The translations under genes were made by a program, and so were the position numbers. Below, piece after piece: positions 7,465-16,193 of a stretch of 64,000 nt of DNA (positions are counted from its first letter, which is position 1; each line of letters begins with the position of its first letter). Location of the stretch: NCBI RefSeq assembly GCF_030067675.1, contig NZ_JASJEV010000005.1:79089-143088 (forward strand). Reading direction: 5' to 3'. The DNA is from Chelatococcus albus (GTDB taxonomy: Bacteria; Pseudomonadota; Alphaproteobacteria; Rhizobiales; Beijerinckiaceae). The notes under the pieces were generated by a model. The model did no database searches, was not told the DNA's origin, and saw only the letters and a list, made by a program, of their open reading frames with translations.

Positions 7465-8754
7465 TCAGCGGACGATGTTGATGACGTCGGACAGCATCTG
7501 CTGCGCCGTGGTCACGACGCGCGTGTTGGCCGAATAGGCCTGTTGCGTGACGATCATCTTCGAGAATTCCTCGGCGATATCGACGTTGGAGGCCTCAAGC
7601 GCGCCCGACGCGACCGACGAGGAGCCGAGGCCGTAGATGGGCGCGCCGGATTCGAAGGTCTCGGCGAAGATGCCGCCGTTGAGGCGCTGCAGCGAGTTGT
7701 CGGCGTTGAACTGGGCGATCTGGATCTGCGACAGCGGCAGGACCTGGCCGTTCGAGTAGCTGCCGTTCACGCGGCCGTCGCTTGAGATGGTGATGCCGTT
7801 GAGCTTGCCCGCCGTGTAGCCGTCCGCCTTGAGGTCGACCTCCGCAAGGCCGCTCGCATTGGCGTATTGCGTGAACTTGCCGGTCGGGAAGTTGATGGTC
7901 ACGTTGCCGATGGTCTGCCCGTTCGCCACGAGGGGCGAGAGGTTGAAGGGGCCCACGGCGCCGGCGGGGCTGCCGTCGGCATTGAAGGAGACGTTGCTGC
8001 CGGCCTTCGTCCATACGTCGGGCGGATTGTTCGAGCGGTAGAACATGCCCCATGTACCATCGCTGAACTTGCCCCAGCGCACCTCGAGGCTGACGGCATC
8101 GCCGGCCGCCGTGTAGACCGTGGTCGTACCGCCGGCGATCGACTGGCTGAGGAAGGCGCTCTCGTTGGCGGCGGAGATGCTCGTCGTCGCCGGCGGGAAG
8201 ATGGCGCCGTTCATGGCCGTCGCCCCGCGCGGCAGGTTGCCGGAATAGGTGATGGTCGCAGTGCGTTTCGCCGGGATCGCCGTGGTGGGAAGCTGGATCG
8301 GCCCCGTCGTGGCGCTCGGCGCGCCGGTCAGCGGGTCGAAGGCGCGGCCGACGAGATAGTAGCCGGACCCGTTCACGAGGTAGCCGTCGCGGTCGACCTC
8401 GAAATCGCCGCGCCGGGTGTAGAACTGCTGGCCGTTGAAGCTCGGCAGGCCGTTCGTGTAGCCGCTGCGCTGCGCCACCGTGAAAAAGCCCTCGCCATTG
8501 AGGGCGAGATGCGTGCCGACGGAGCTGTTCTGGCGGTCGCCGGGCGTCGAATTCGTCGCCCGCGCATAGGCGGCGACCGAACCCGCCACCTCGCGTCCGC
8601 GCGGCATGTCGGGAATGAGATCGGAGAAGGCCGTATCCACCCGCTTGAAGCCGGTCGTCTGCGAATTCGCGATGTTGCCCGAGATGTTCTCGAGCGCGTA
8701 GGACTGTGACCTGAGGCCCGACACGGCCGTCAGCATGGCACCGAAAACGCCCAT
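7465..8754 (-). CDS. flgE: Flagellar hook protein FlgE
   Basis: 429 residues. The N-terminus (MLTAVSGLRSQSYALENISG NIANSQTTGFKR) and C-terminus (NVDIAEEFSKMIVTQQAYSA, TTAQQMLSDVINIVR) are the paired helices of the hook protein. NGEGFFTVA and YTRRGDFEVDRDGYLV mark the D1 region. FlgE polymerises into the hook after export. A GGAGGTTAG site precedes the ATG, and a predicted sigma-54 promoter lies about 90 nt upstream, so it heads the flgE-flgK-flgL transcription unit. Confidence 0.95.
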   Translation of the reverse strand: MGVFGAMLTAVSGLRSQSYALENISGNIANSQTTGFKRVDTAFSDLIPDMPRGREVAGSVAAYARATNSTPGDRQNSSVGTHLALNGEGFFTVAQRSGYTNGLPSFNGQQFYTRRGDFEVDRDGYLVNGSGYYLVGRAFDPLTGAPSATTGPIQLPTTAIPAKRTATITYSGNLPRGATAMNGAIFPPATTSISAANESAFLSQSIAGGTTTVYTAAGDAVSLEVRWGKFSDGTWGMFYRSNNPPDVWTKAGSNVSFNADGSPAGAVGPFNLSPLVANGQTIGNVTINFPTGKFTQYANASGLAEVDLKADGYTAGKLNGITISSDGRVNGSYSNGQVLPLSQIQIAQFNADNSLQRLNGGIFAETFESGAPIYGLGSSSVASGALEASNVDIAEEFSKMIVTQQAYSANTRVVTTAQQMLSDVINIVR

Positions 8755-8850
8755 GACTCTCTAACCTCCACGACCGCCGCCGGCATGAGGCCGGCCCGCG
8801 CACTCTGGCGGGCCCGGCTGGCGCGGCGGACACACGCAACCGCGGCAGGC

Positions 8851-8870
8851 TGCGCAAGGCTCATGCCAAG
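8851..8870 (-). promoter_or_regulatory. Predicted sigma-54 (RpoN) promoter of flgE
   Basis: On the minus strand the sequence reads CTTGGCATGAGCCTTGCG: the invariant GG and GC are exactly 10 nt apart and the flanking bases match the consensus YTGGCACG-N4-TTGC closely. The predicted transcript would start about 88 nt before the flgE ATG. Hook operons of Caulobacter-type flagellar hierarchies are RpoN dependent. Confidence 0.75.
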
Positions 8871-9038
8871 CCCGAAAGCGTTCATTCGCCTGGGATTTCC
8901 CGTCGAGCGAGGGGGGAGACCCGGCCAAAAGGGCTCGGTGGCCGACGTCCGACGGGCAGGATTTGCCGGGTCGGACACCCCTTCCCTGCTCGCCGCGACG
9001 CGGCCCGGGAGCATGCCCGGCCGCGCGGGATCACGCCC

Positions 9039-10073
9039 TCAGCGCGCCTCGCCGGGCGCCTCCGCCCCGGCCGGCTCGCCAGCCTTGCGGTCGAACAGGC
9101 TCGCTGCGACGTCAACAAGTGCCGGCGCCTCCAGGGCCGCGAAGGGCATCGGCCGGCACACGGCGATGGCCGACAGGCCGACGCGCGCGGTGAGGAGGCC
9201 GTTGAGCACCCCCTCCCCGAGCCTTGCCGAGACGCGTGCCGCGAGTCCGAGGCCCATGACCTGCTGCAGGAGGCCGTCGCCCACCGCGATGCTGCCCGTG
9301 AGCGTCAGGTGCGTGAGCACATGGCCAGAGAGCCGCAGGAAGCCAAGGAATCCGGGCCTGCCGCCATAGAGCGCCGCGATGCGTCGCACGAGCCGCGCCG
9401 AGGCATAGAGCACGAAGGCGACGTCGACGATCGCCCGCGGGCTGACCGCCGTCACGAGCGACACCTGCCGGGCAGCCTCGGCGACGATGCGCCTCGCCTC
9501 GCGGTCCATGGCTGTCATGAGCTCCCGCTCGGCGATGGCGAGCCGGTCGGGTGCGTCGATAATGGCGTCCCCGAGCGCGGCGATGGCGGCCCTCGCGCTG
9601 GCCGTCTCCGGCCTGCGCGCATAGAGCGCCGCGAGGTCGCGCACGACCGCCTCGGCCGCGGCGTCATCCTTCCTCTCCCGCGCCTCGGCTGCCCGGCGCC
9701 GCAACGCCTCGATGCGCCGCTCGCGCAGGACGCCCGCCGCCTCGCGCCCGAGCAGGCCGAGGAAGGCCAGGCCGGCGAGGGCAGCGAGCCCGAGCGCCAG
9801 CCAGCCGAAGGCCGGATGGCTCGCGAACAGCTCTGCGATCATGCGCTCGAGCGCGAGCCCGAGGCCCATGAGCAGCAGGCCGCCGAGCGCCGAGAGGAGC
9901 AGGCCGAGCCATGGCATGCGCCGTCGGCGCGGGGCGACCCCGGCGACCTCGGCCGCCGGCTCCTCGTCCGGAACGACGACCACGCCGCCCGACGTCACCG
10001 CGGGTGTTTCGCCCTGGGGCAGGCTGACAACGTCGGGATCGTCGAGGCGGAAGGCGCGCGGCGCCTTGCTCAT
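9039..10073 (-). CDS. YcjF-family inner membrane protein (TIGR01620, DUF697)
   Basis: 344 residues. A Pro/Glu-rich cytoplasmic N-terminus is followed by RRRR and two membrane segments (about residues 54-76 and 90-110), an Arg/Glu-rich helical linker, and a C-terminal DUF697-like domain with a hydrophobic hairpin (LTGSIAVGDGLLQQVMGLGL AARVSARLGEGVLNGLLTAR). This is the family encoded next to ycjX in many proteobacteria. Its molecular function is unknown. It starts 10 nt after the ycjX stop, so the two form an operon. Confidence 0.85.
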   Translation of the reverse strand: MSKAPRAFRLDDPDVVSLPQGETPAVTSGGVVVVPDEEPAAEVAGVAPRRRRMPWLGLLLSALGGLLLMGLGLALERMIAELFASHPAFGWLALGLAALAGLAFLGLLGREAAGVLRERRIEALRRRAAEARERKDDAAAEAVVRDLAALYARRPETASARAAIAALGDAIIDAPDRLAIAERELMTAMDREARRIVAEAARQVSLVTAVSPRAIVDVAFVLYASARLVRRIAALYGGRPGFLGFLRLSGHVLTHLTLTGSIAVGDGLLQQVMGLGLAARVSARLGEGVLNGLLTARVGLSAIAVCRPMPFAALEAPALVDVAASLFDRKAGEPAGAEAPGEAR

Positions 10074-10083
10074 GCGGACCTCC

Positions 10084-11532
10084 TCAGGCGAGCCTGTCGC
10101 CGATCAGGAATTCGAGCGCCCGGTCAAGGCGGATGTGCGGCAACGCCGCCAGGCGGCCGCCCGCATCCGCGATGCGCCGGGGCGGGCGGAAGCGGGGAAA
10201 GCGCAGCGACCCGGCCTCGACGGCACCGGAGAAGATCGCCTGCGGATCGTCCGGCAGCTCGCCGGGGAAGATCGCGGCCTCGCTGTCGCCGTCGAAACAC
10301 TGGTTGCCGATGCGCTCGCCCGCCTCCGGGGTGCCCGCGATGGCCGCGAAGGTCTGCGCGCCGTCGCGCACGCCAACCTCGCGCGTCGCCCGCACGGAGG
10401 CGAGCGCCATCGTCTCGGCTGCGGCACCGGCGCCCTTCGTGCGGCGCAACGCCCGCTCGACGAGGAGGCGCAGGATCGCCTCGAGCCGGGCATGGTCGCG
10501 GCGATGCAGATGGTCGGCCTTGGTCGCGGCGAACAGCACCTTGTCGATGCGCGGTGCGAACAGGCTCGAGGCGAGCGTGTTGCGACCGGCGCGGAAAGCC
10601 GCGAGCACGCGGTCGAGCGCGGTCTCGAGTTCCGCCAGCGCCGCCGGCCCGGCATCGAGCGCCGAGAGCACGTCGACGAGCACGATCTGCCGGTCGAGCC
10701 TGGCGAAGTGCTCGCGGAAGAAGGGGCGCACGACCTGCGCCTTGTAGGCCTCGAAGCGCCGCTCCATCTGCGCCGCAACACTCCCCGGCACGATCGGCGC
10801 GTCGGGCGCGAGCACGAGCGGCGAGAAGGTCAGCGCCGGCGAACCGTCGAGGTCACCCGGCATGAGGAAGCGGCCGGGCGGCGTCGTCGCCACCGCCTCG
10901 GGCCCCGCGCGCAGGGCCGCGAGATATTGCTTGAACAGCTCGCTCGCCCGGGCGATGGCCGGCTCCTCCGCCGGCTCGTTCGCCCCGAGCGCGGCAAGAT
11001 GCGCGTGCCACGCGGCGGCAAGCGGCGCCCGATCCGGCTTGTGGCTTCCGGCGAGCGTGTCGCGCGACCATTCGGAATAGCTCGTTTCGATGAGCGCGAG
11101 ATCGAGGAGCCACTCACCCGGGTAGTCGACGATGTCGAGAGCGAGCGTCGCCGGCCCCCGGCGCCAGCCGGCGGCACGCTCGTAGTCGATCTCGACCCGC
11201 AGCTCCGCGATGCGCCGCGTCGATTCCGGCCAGCGGCGGCCGGGCTCCGCGAGGGACGCCATGTGCTCCTCGTAAGGGAAGCGCGGCACCGTGTCGTCCG
11301 GCTGGTCGGCGAGCCGCGCCCGCCGCAGGCGCCCTTCGACCGAGACGCGGAAGACCGGCATCGGCGTCGTGTTGACGAGATGATGCACGAGCGCGGTGGT
11401 GAAGACCGTCTTGCCCGAGCGGGCAAGCCCCGTGACGCCGAGCCGCACCGTCGGGCGCACGGCGTTCGCGGCGTAGTCGGCCAGACTCTTCAGGGCGTCG
11501 ACGGTATCGTCGAGAAAGGACGGCGGTCTCAC
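10084..11532 (-). CDS. YcjX-family P-loop NTPase
   Basis: 482 residues from the GTG at 11532. Near residues 35-42 the P-loop GLARSGKT is clear, and LVDVLSALDAG and LFAATKADHLHRRDH look like later nucleotide-binding motifs of this GTPase-like family (DUF463). The function of YcjX is not settled; it is linked with envelope stress in enterobacteria. The start is uncertain: a GTG at 11601 would add 23 residues, but homologues begin close to the DDTVDALKSLADYA helix. Forms an operon with the downstream YcjF gene and lies behind a SixA-like gene. Confidence 0.85.
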   Translation of the reverse strand: MRPPSFLDDTVDALKSLADYAANAVRPTVRLGVTGLARSGKTVFTTALVHHLVNTTPMPVFRVSVEGRLRRARLADQPDDTVPRFPYEEHMASLAEPGRRWPESTRRIAELRVEIDYERAAGWRRGPATLALDIVDYPGEWLLDLALIETSYSEWSRDTLAGSHKPDRAPLAAAWHAHLAALGANEPAEEPAIARASELFKQYLAALRAGPEAVATTPPGRFLMPGDLDGSPALTFSPLVLAPDAPIVPGSVAAQMERRFEAYKAQVVRPFFREHFARLDRQIVLVDVLSALDAGPAALAELETALDRVLAAFRAGRNTLASSLFAPRIDKVLFAATKADHLHRRDHARLEAILRLLVERALRRTKGAGAAAETMALASVRATREVGVRDGAQTFAAIAGTPEAGERIGNQCFDGDSEAAIFPGELPDDPQAIFSGAVEAGSLRFPRFRPPRRIADAGGRLAALPHIRLDRALEFLIGDRLA

Positions 11533-11626
11533 GCGCGGCAAGGTGGCCCTTCCGGTCGCGCGCTTCAAGGTATCCGGTGCCCGCCTCCCGCCTTTCGGCA
11601 CGCGCCGACCGTCGAGCGGCGGCGCG

Positions 11627-12151
11627 TCACTCGCCTTCGCCCCCGAGGCTCTTCGGCGTGACGAAGCGGTCGAGGCGCCCCGCCCGTTCGGCGACCTCGC
11701 GCCAGTCCTCGACGGGAAAGTCGATCACCGCGATGCCGCAGGTCGGGAACTTGTGCGTCATGCGGGCGTAGGCGTAGCGGTCGCCATGACCAATGAGGAC
11801 GCGCGCCAGGTCCTCGAAGCCCGGGTTGTGGCCGATGACGAGGAGGGTGCGCACGCCGGCCTCCGTCTCGCGCACGACGTCGAGCACGGCCTGCGCCCTG
11901 GCCTCGTAAAGGCGCTCGTCCTCGCGGGCCGGCACCGTCTCGGCGAAGGCGGGCGCGACGATCTCCCACGTCTCGCGGGCCCGCCGCGCGGGCGAGATCA
12001 GCACCAGATCCGGCGTGAGATGCTGTTCGGCGAGATAGGCGGCGATCCGCGGCGCCGCATGCCGCCCCCGCGGCGCGAGCGGGCGCTCGCGGTCGGGAAC
12101 GCCCTGCGGCCAGTCGGACTTGGCGTGGCGGAACAGGATGAGACGGCGCAT
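11627..12151 (-). CDS. SixA-like histidine phosphatase
   Basis: 174 residues, a compact histidine phosphatase. The catalytic RHAK motif with His9 lies at residues 8-11, SPARRARET holds the second arginine near residue 56, and the second histidine is His108 in VIGHNPGFEDL. SixA of E. coli removes phosphate from a His residue of phosphotransfer proteins; the exact substrate here cannot be told. It is on the same strand as ycjX, about 95 nt upstream of that gene's preferred start. Confidence 0.85.
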   Translation of the reverse strand: MRRLILFRHAKSDWPQGVPDRERPLAPRGRHAAPRIAAYLAEQHLTPDLVLISPARRARETWEIVAPAFAETVPAREDERLYEARAQAVLDVVRETEAGVRTLLVIGHNPGFEDLARVLIGHGDRYAYARMTHKFPTCGIAVIDFPVEDWREVAERAGRLDRFVTPKSLGGEGE

Positions 12152-12217
12152 GGCGTCAGGCTACAATGGCCCCGTCCGCCGGCAAACATCCCCGCGTGCA
12201 TCGCGCGGGCGCGCCGT

Positions 12218-12601
12218 TCACAGGGCTGTCTGCGGCTGCGGCGGCACATAGGCGCGACGGGCCGCCCAGACGGCCGCGTGGTTCTCGTCGGCCCATTCGA
12301 CGAGGCTGACGAGCGGGCCAAGCAGCGAGCGGCCGAGCGGGGTCAGCGCATAGTCCACGCGCGGCGGGATGGTGGGCTCGACCGTGCGCGACACGAAGCC
12401 GTCCTGCTCCAGGCGCCGCAGCGTCTGGGCGAGCATGCGTTGCGAAATGTCGCCGATCGCGCGCTTGAGCGCCGTGAAACGCATCGCCCCGTCCCTCAGC
12501 TCCATGAGGACGAGGAGGCTCCAGCGGTCGCCGATGCGGTCAAGCACATCGCGCACCGGGCAGGGATGGAAGGCGTCCGCCTTCAGCCGTCGCGCCGGCA
12601 T
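12218..12601 (-). CDS. HxlR-family transcriptional regulator
   Basis: 127 residues, normal for the family. [20 protein letters not shown] is the HxlR signature, with a Cys (Cys14) that acts as a redox or electrophile sensor in several members. The winged helix continues with [20 protein letters not shown] and [16 protein letters not shown]. It is divergent from a quinone-reductase-like gene, the same arrangement as E. coli ytfH and qorB (ytfG), so it probably represses that gene and itself from the shared region. Confidence 0.9.
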   Translation of the reverse strand: MPARRLKADAFHPCPVRDVLDRIGDRWSLLVLMELRDGAMRFTALKRAIGDISQRMLAQTLRRLEQDGFVSRTVEPTIPPRVDYALTPLGRSLLGPLVSLVEWADENHAAVWAARRAYVPPQPQTAL

Positions 12602-12708
12602 GGTGGTCTCTCCCTTGGGCCGCGAGGGCAGCCGGTTACTCTGCCGTCACCGAGTGACGCAAGCCGCCCTCCTTGTGACAGGCGACGCCCTCCTCTAGAT
12701 CGCCACAT

Positions 12709-12725
12709 GGTATCCAATCAATACC
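12709..12725. promoter_or_regulatory. Dyad between HxlR regulator and its divergent target
   Basis: GGTAT (12709-12713) and ATACC (12721-12725) form an inverted repeat with a 7-nt spacer, about 45 nt before the downstream ATG. HxlR proteins bind short dyads in such divergent regions. The arms are short. Confidence 0.5.
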
Positions 12726-12770
12726 GACACTCGAACCGTAACCGATCCAGGGACGCGAAGGAGACCATCG

Positions 12771-13625
12771 ATGATCGTGATCACGGGTGCCGGCGGCCAG
12801 CTCGGCCGCCTCGTGGCAGAGGCTCTGGCGGAGCGTGTGCCCCCCGCTGCGGCGACGCTCGCGACGCGCGATCCTGCCAAGATCGCCGATCTCGCCGCCC
12901 GGGGCTTCAGGACGGTGCGCGCCGATTTCGACGATCCCGCGAGTCTCGACGCCGCCTTCGCAGGCGCCAGGACCGTGCTCGTCCTCTCCGGCGACGCACC
13001 GAAGGACGTGCGCATCAGGCAGCACCGCGCCGCCATCGACGCGGCGAAGAAGGCCGGCGTCGGCCGCATCGCCTATACGAGCTTCACCAACGCCACCCCG
13101 GCGAGCCTGTTCCCCTTCGCCTGGATCCATGCCGACACGGAAGCCTATCTGAAGGCCTCCGGCGTGCCCTACACCATCCTGCGCGACAACCAGTATGCCG
13201 AGAACCTGACGAACGCGCTGGCCCGCGCGCGAGACAGCGGTGTGCTCGCCCTGCCCGGCGCCGCCGGCAAGGTGGCCTACATCACGCGGGCCGACATCGC
13301 TGCGGCCATCGCAGGCGCGCTCACCGGCAGCGGCCACGAGAACAGGACCTATGAGCTCACCGGATCCGAGGCACTCGATCTCGACGAGATCGCCGAAGTC
13401 CTCGCGCGCAAGCGCGGCATGGCGGTCAAGGCGGTCGATGCCGGTCCGCAGGAATTCGGCAGGATCCTCGCCTCCGCAGGCCTGCCGCCGTTCCTCGTCG
13501 AGGCCCTGATCGGCCTCTACGCCGCCGTTGCGGCCGGCGAGTACGCCGCCATCTCGCAGGATGCCGAGCGCCTCGCCGGCAGGCCCATCGAGCCCGTCTC
13601 GGCCTACGTTGCCCGCGTCGGCTGA
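12771..13625 (+). CDS. NmrA/QorB-like NAD(P)-dependent quinone reductase
   Basis: 284 residues. A Rossmann fold starts at once with ITGAGGQLGR (GxxGxxG at residues 6-12); LATRDPAKIADLAARGFRTV RADFDDP is the usual nucleotide-selective loop of atypical SDRs of the NmrA group, and HADTEAYLKASGVPYTILRD is shared with QorB/YtfG. It most likely reduces quinones or related electrophiles using NAD(P)H in the cytoplasm. The divergent HxlR gene supports inducible control. Confidence 0.83.
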   Translation: MIVITGAGGQLGRLVAEALAERVPPAAATLATRDPAKIADLAARGFRTVRADFDDPASLDAAFAGARTVLVLSGDAPKDVRIRQHRAAIDAAKKAGVGRIAYTSFTNATPASLFPFAWIHADTEAYLKASGVPYTILRDNQYAENLTNALARARDSGVLALPGAAGKVAYITRADIAAAIAGALTGSGHENRTYELTGSEALDLDEIAEVLARKRGMAVKAVDAGPQEFGRILASAGLPPFLVEALIGLYAAVAAGEYAAISQDAERLAGRPIEPVSAYVARVG

Positions 13626-13640
13626 CAAGATCGCGCATCC

Positions 13641-13675
13641 GTGCGGGGCGCTCTTCCCGGGCGGGCGCCCTGCAC
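13641..13675. terminator. Stem-loop between convergent genes
   Basis: An 11-bp stem with one G-U pair (13641-13651 with 13665-13675) encloses a 13-nt loop, 15 nt past the QorB-like stop. There is no T-run, so a classic intrinsic terminator is doubtful. Confidence 0.35.
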
Positions 13676-13722
13676 CCGGTCGCGGCCGATGCAGCGGCGC
13701 ATCGGCAGGGTGCGGCTTCTCG

Positions 13723-13956
13723 TCAGGCCGCGCCTTCGCCGGCGGCAGGCAGATCCGGCCGGTACTCCAGGATGTCGCCCGGCTGGCAGTCGAGCACGGC
13801 GCAGATCTTCTCCAGGGTCTCGAAGCGCATGCCCTTCACCTTGCCGGACTTCAGCAGCGAGACGTTCTGCTCGCTCAGGCCGATGGCCGCGGCGAGCTCC
13901 TTCGAGCGCATCTTGCGCTTCGCCAGCATCACGTCGAGGTTGACGACGATCGCCAT
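13723..13956 (-). CDS. Small Xre-family regulator (YozG type)
   Basis: 77 residues, almost entirely one helix-turn-helix: VNLDVMLAKRKMRSKELAAA IGLSEQNVSLLKSGKVKGMR, then FETLEKICAVLDCQPGDILE. The pattern RFETLEKICAVLDCQPGDIL is that of the short Cro/CI proteins paired with DUF2975 membrane proteins. It starts 7 nt after the DUF2975 stop, so the two are co-transcribed and the regulator probably controls the operon. The ATG at 13956 is chosen because upstream frame codes for an unrelated low-complexity tail inside the partner gene. Confidence 0.88.
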   Translation of the reverse strand: MAIVVNLDVMLAKRKMRSKELAAAIGLSEQNVSLLKSGKVKGMRFETLEKICAVLDCQPGDILEYRPDLPAAGEGAA

Positions 13957-13963
13957 GCGCCCC

Positions 13964-14551
13964 TCACACGAACTGCCGGTTCTCGTGCGCGAGCCTGACC
14001 GCCTCGCGGAAGATGGCGGCGAAGGCGAGGATCGCCCAGCCGGCGAGGAAGGCGACCAGGTCGCTGCCCTCGATGAGGAGCGCCATGACGCGCTCTTCCG
14101 GCGCATTGTCCATGGTCAGGAGCACGCTCGTGGCAAGCCGCGCGAAGGGCGCCGCAACGCTCGTGACGATGAGCACGAGCGCAAAGCGTGACAGGCGCAG
14201 GGCGTTCTCCTCCTCGAACACGACCCCACGCGCAAAGGCCGTGAAGAGCCGTGCGATCAGCACGAGCCCGTACATGCTCGGCCCGACGATCAGCATGGAC
14301 AGGGCGAAAGCGAGCGCCCGCGTCTGCGCGCTCGTGTCGATGGGCCGGCCGGCGACGCCGAATTCGGTCGCCAAGCGTCCCTGCACGAAATCGAGGTCGG
14401 CCCAGCTCGCAGCGAGCGCCAGCGGCCAGAGGAGGGCGAGCAGGACCGCCAAGACCGCCACGAAACGCCCGATGCGGCGGATGCGCCTGAACCCCGCATC
14501 CGCGATCCCCGATGCGGATGGCGGGCCGGCCGCACGACGAAGCTTGAACAT
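13964..14551 (-). CDS. DUF2975 family membrane protein
   Basis: 195 residues with four predicted membrane segments (about 29-49, 85-107, 120-145 and 155-175), the size and layout of DUF2975. A short basic N-terminus precedes the first helix. The protein is encoded immediately before a small Xre regulator, the standard pairing for the family; function unknown, possibly a membrane partner that modulates the regulator. Start ATG 14551 is preferred; a GTG at 14575 would add 8 residues. A 57-residue membrane protein gene lies just upstream. Confidence 0.8.
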   Translation of the reverse strand: MFKLRRAAGPPSASGIADAGFRRIRRIGRFVAVLAVLLALLWPLALAASWADLDFVQGRLATEFGVAGRPIDTSAQTRALAFALSMLIVGPSMYGLVLIARLFTAFARGVVFEEENALRLSRFALVLIVTSVAAPFARLATSVLLTMDNAPEERVMALLIEGSDLVAFLAGWAILAFAAIFREAVRLAHENRQFV

Positions 14552-14591
14552 GGTCGACACTCGCGGAAACAGCACGGAAAACGCCCGCCGG

Positions 14592-14765
14592 TCAGCAGCG
14601 GATGAGAGCGAAGGCGCTGCGGCAGCGCACCGTCACGCCGCTCGCCGCAAGCGTTATCCCGACGAGGCCGAGGAGCACAACCACGAGCAGCACGCCGACC
14701 GTCGCGCAGACGCGGGAACGCCGCCTGTCGCGCGGCTGGCCGGCCCCCGCCTCATCCCCTGACAC
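14592..14765 (-). CDS. Small single-pass membrane protein (57 aa)
   Basis: The frame opens at GTG 14765 after GGAG at 7-nt spacing and runs to TGA at 14592. The product has a polar Arg-rich N-terminus (PRDRRRSR), one long hydrophobic stretch (VGVLLVVVLLGLVGITLAAS, about residues 23-42) and a short Cys-containing tail. The positive-inside distribution and the position 40 nt before the DUF2975 gene on the same strand support a real gene and a three-gene operon with DUF2975 and Xre. I do not recognise a family. Confidence 0.6.
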   Translation of the reverse strand: MSGDEAGAGQPRDRRRSRVCATVGVLLVVVLLGLVGITLAASGVTVRCRSAFALIRC

Positions 14766-15189
14766 CCTTGTCTCCGATCAATGAATCAAATGTATGAATT
14801 CAAGTAATATATTAATTTATGCACGTCAAACGCGATCAAGGCGGCTATCCGCGCGGCGGAGCTCCACGAGGCAGCCGGCGCCGGGCATGACCAGCCCCGA
14901 CATGAAGCCGGGTTTTTTCCTGAGCGAGCGCAATGTCCTGTGCATGGGCCCGTTGCGCGAGGAAATGAAGGCGCATGTATGCCGGGGACGGGCCGCAATG
15001 CAACCACGATCGGCATTTCCGCCGAGGAGATCTGTCGCCTGCCCCCACGGCCGATGCGCAGCAGCGCCTTCCCGAAGACGTCGGAGATCGGCGGTTACGT
15101 GCCGCCATTCCGCGACCTGGACCTGAATGCACTCGGCGGTGGAACCCGACCGGTGCCATTCCGCCATGCGAGGCGCGTGGGGCCGGCGG
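14766..15189. other. Intergenic region with AT-rich promoter segment
   Basis: No gene is supported here; open frames have the composition of chance. The part at 14780-14825 is strikingly AT-rich, holds the palindrome TAATATATTA (14805-14814), and sits just upstream of the small-membrane-protein operon, so it probably contains its promoter. The rest (14830-15189), downstream of the MoxR stop, shows nothing recognisable. Confidence 0.5.
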
Positions 15190-16035
15190 TCAGCGCCCCT
15201 CGCGGCGCGTCATGAAGGCGAGTTTCTCGAAGAGACTGACGTCCTGCTCGTTCTTCAGCAGCGCGCCGTGCAGCGGCGGGATGAGCTTGCGCGCGTCGCG
15301 CTCGCGCAGCGTCTCGGGGCCGATGTCCTCGGCCATGAGGAGCTTCAGCCAGTCGAGGAGTTCCGAGGTCGAGGGCTTTTTCTTCAGCCCCGGCACCTCC
15401 CGGATCTCGAAGAAGAGGCGCAGCGCCTCCTCGACGAGACGCTTCTTGATGGCGGGAAAATGCACCTCGACGATGGCGCGCATCGTCTCCTCGTCCGGGA
15501 AACGGATGTAGTGGAAGAAGCAGCGGCGCAGGAAGGCGTCGGGCAGCTCCTTCTCGTTGTTGGAGGTGATGACCACGATCGGACGCTGCTCCGCCCGCAC
15601 GGTCTCGCCCGTCTCGTAGACATGGAACTCCATGCGGTCGAGTTCGAGCAGGAGGTCGTTGGGGAACTCGATGTCCGCCTTGTCGATCTCGTCGATGAGC
15701 AGCACGGGGCGACGGCCGGAGGCGAAGGCCTCCCACAGCTTGCCGCGCTTGATGTAGTTGCGGATGTCGGAGACGCGCGGGTCGCCGAGCTGGCTGTCGC
15801 GCAGGCGCGACACCGCATCATACTCGTAAAGGCCTTGCTGCGCCTTGGTCGTCGATTTCACGTGCCAGGTGAGGAGTGGTGCAGCAAGCGCCTTGGCGAT
15901 CTCCTCCGCAAGCACGGTCTTGCCGGTGCCGGGCTCGCCCTTCACGAGAAGCGGACGTTCGAGAACGATCGCCGCATTGACCGCAACCTTGAGATCCTCC
16001 GTCGCGACGTAGGAATCCGTGCCGTGAAAGCGCAT
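15190..16035 (-). CDS. MoxR-family AAA+ ATPase
   Basis: 281 residues. Walker A GEPGTGKT is at 33-40, Walker B VLLIDEIDK at 111-119, and ITSNNEKELPDAFLRRC is the sensor 1/arginine region typical of MoxR ATPases. These act as chaperones for metal-cofactor enzymes or complexes, usually together with a von Willebrand A protein; a fitting VWA gene is present about 6.7 kb away at 22704-23879 instead of next door. Start 16035 is chosen because homologues begin near FHGTDSYVATEDLKVAVN; the upstream frame is low-complexity. Confidence 0.9.
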   Translation of the reverse strand: MRFHGTDSYVATEDLKVAVNAAIVLERPLLVKGEPGTGKTVLAEEIAKALAAPLLTWHVKSTTKAQQGLYEYDAVSRLRDSQLGDPRVSDIRNYIKRGKLWEAFASGRRPVLLIDEIDKADIEFPNDLLLELDRMEFHVYETGETVRAEQRPIVVITSNNEKELPDAFLRRCFFHYIRFPDEETMRAIVEVHFPAIKKRLVEEALRLFFEIREVPGLKKKPSTSELLDWLKLLMAEDIGPETLRERDARKLIPPLHGALLKNEQDVSLFEKLAFMTRREGR

Positions 16036-16193
16036 GAAGCCCGTACCACCCAGTCGATGCATCGTCTCGTCCCGCGGCCGCCGATCGCAGGCCGGGTGCC
16101 GCCGGAACGCCGCGCACCTTAGGCAACGGGAGGCACGTCGGCAATCCGGCGCCGCGAATGGCTTCGCGGCGAAAGGGCCGAGCGCCTGCAGCG

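Noticed and set aside
9712-11661. A 649-residue plus-strand frame opposite ycjX
   Set aside because: Arg/Gly-rich antisense frame; the YcjX P-loop on the minus strand is clear.
14826-15167. A minus-strand frame of 113 residues in the intergenic region
   Set aside because: No ribosome site or coding-like composition; it overlaps several other chance frames of similar length.
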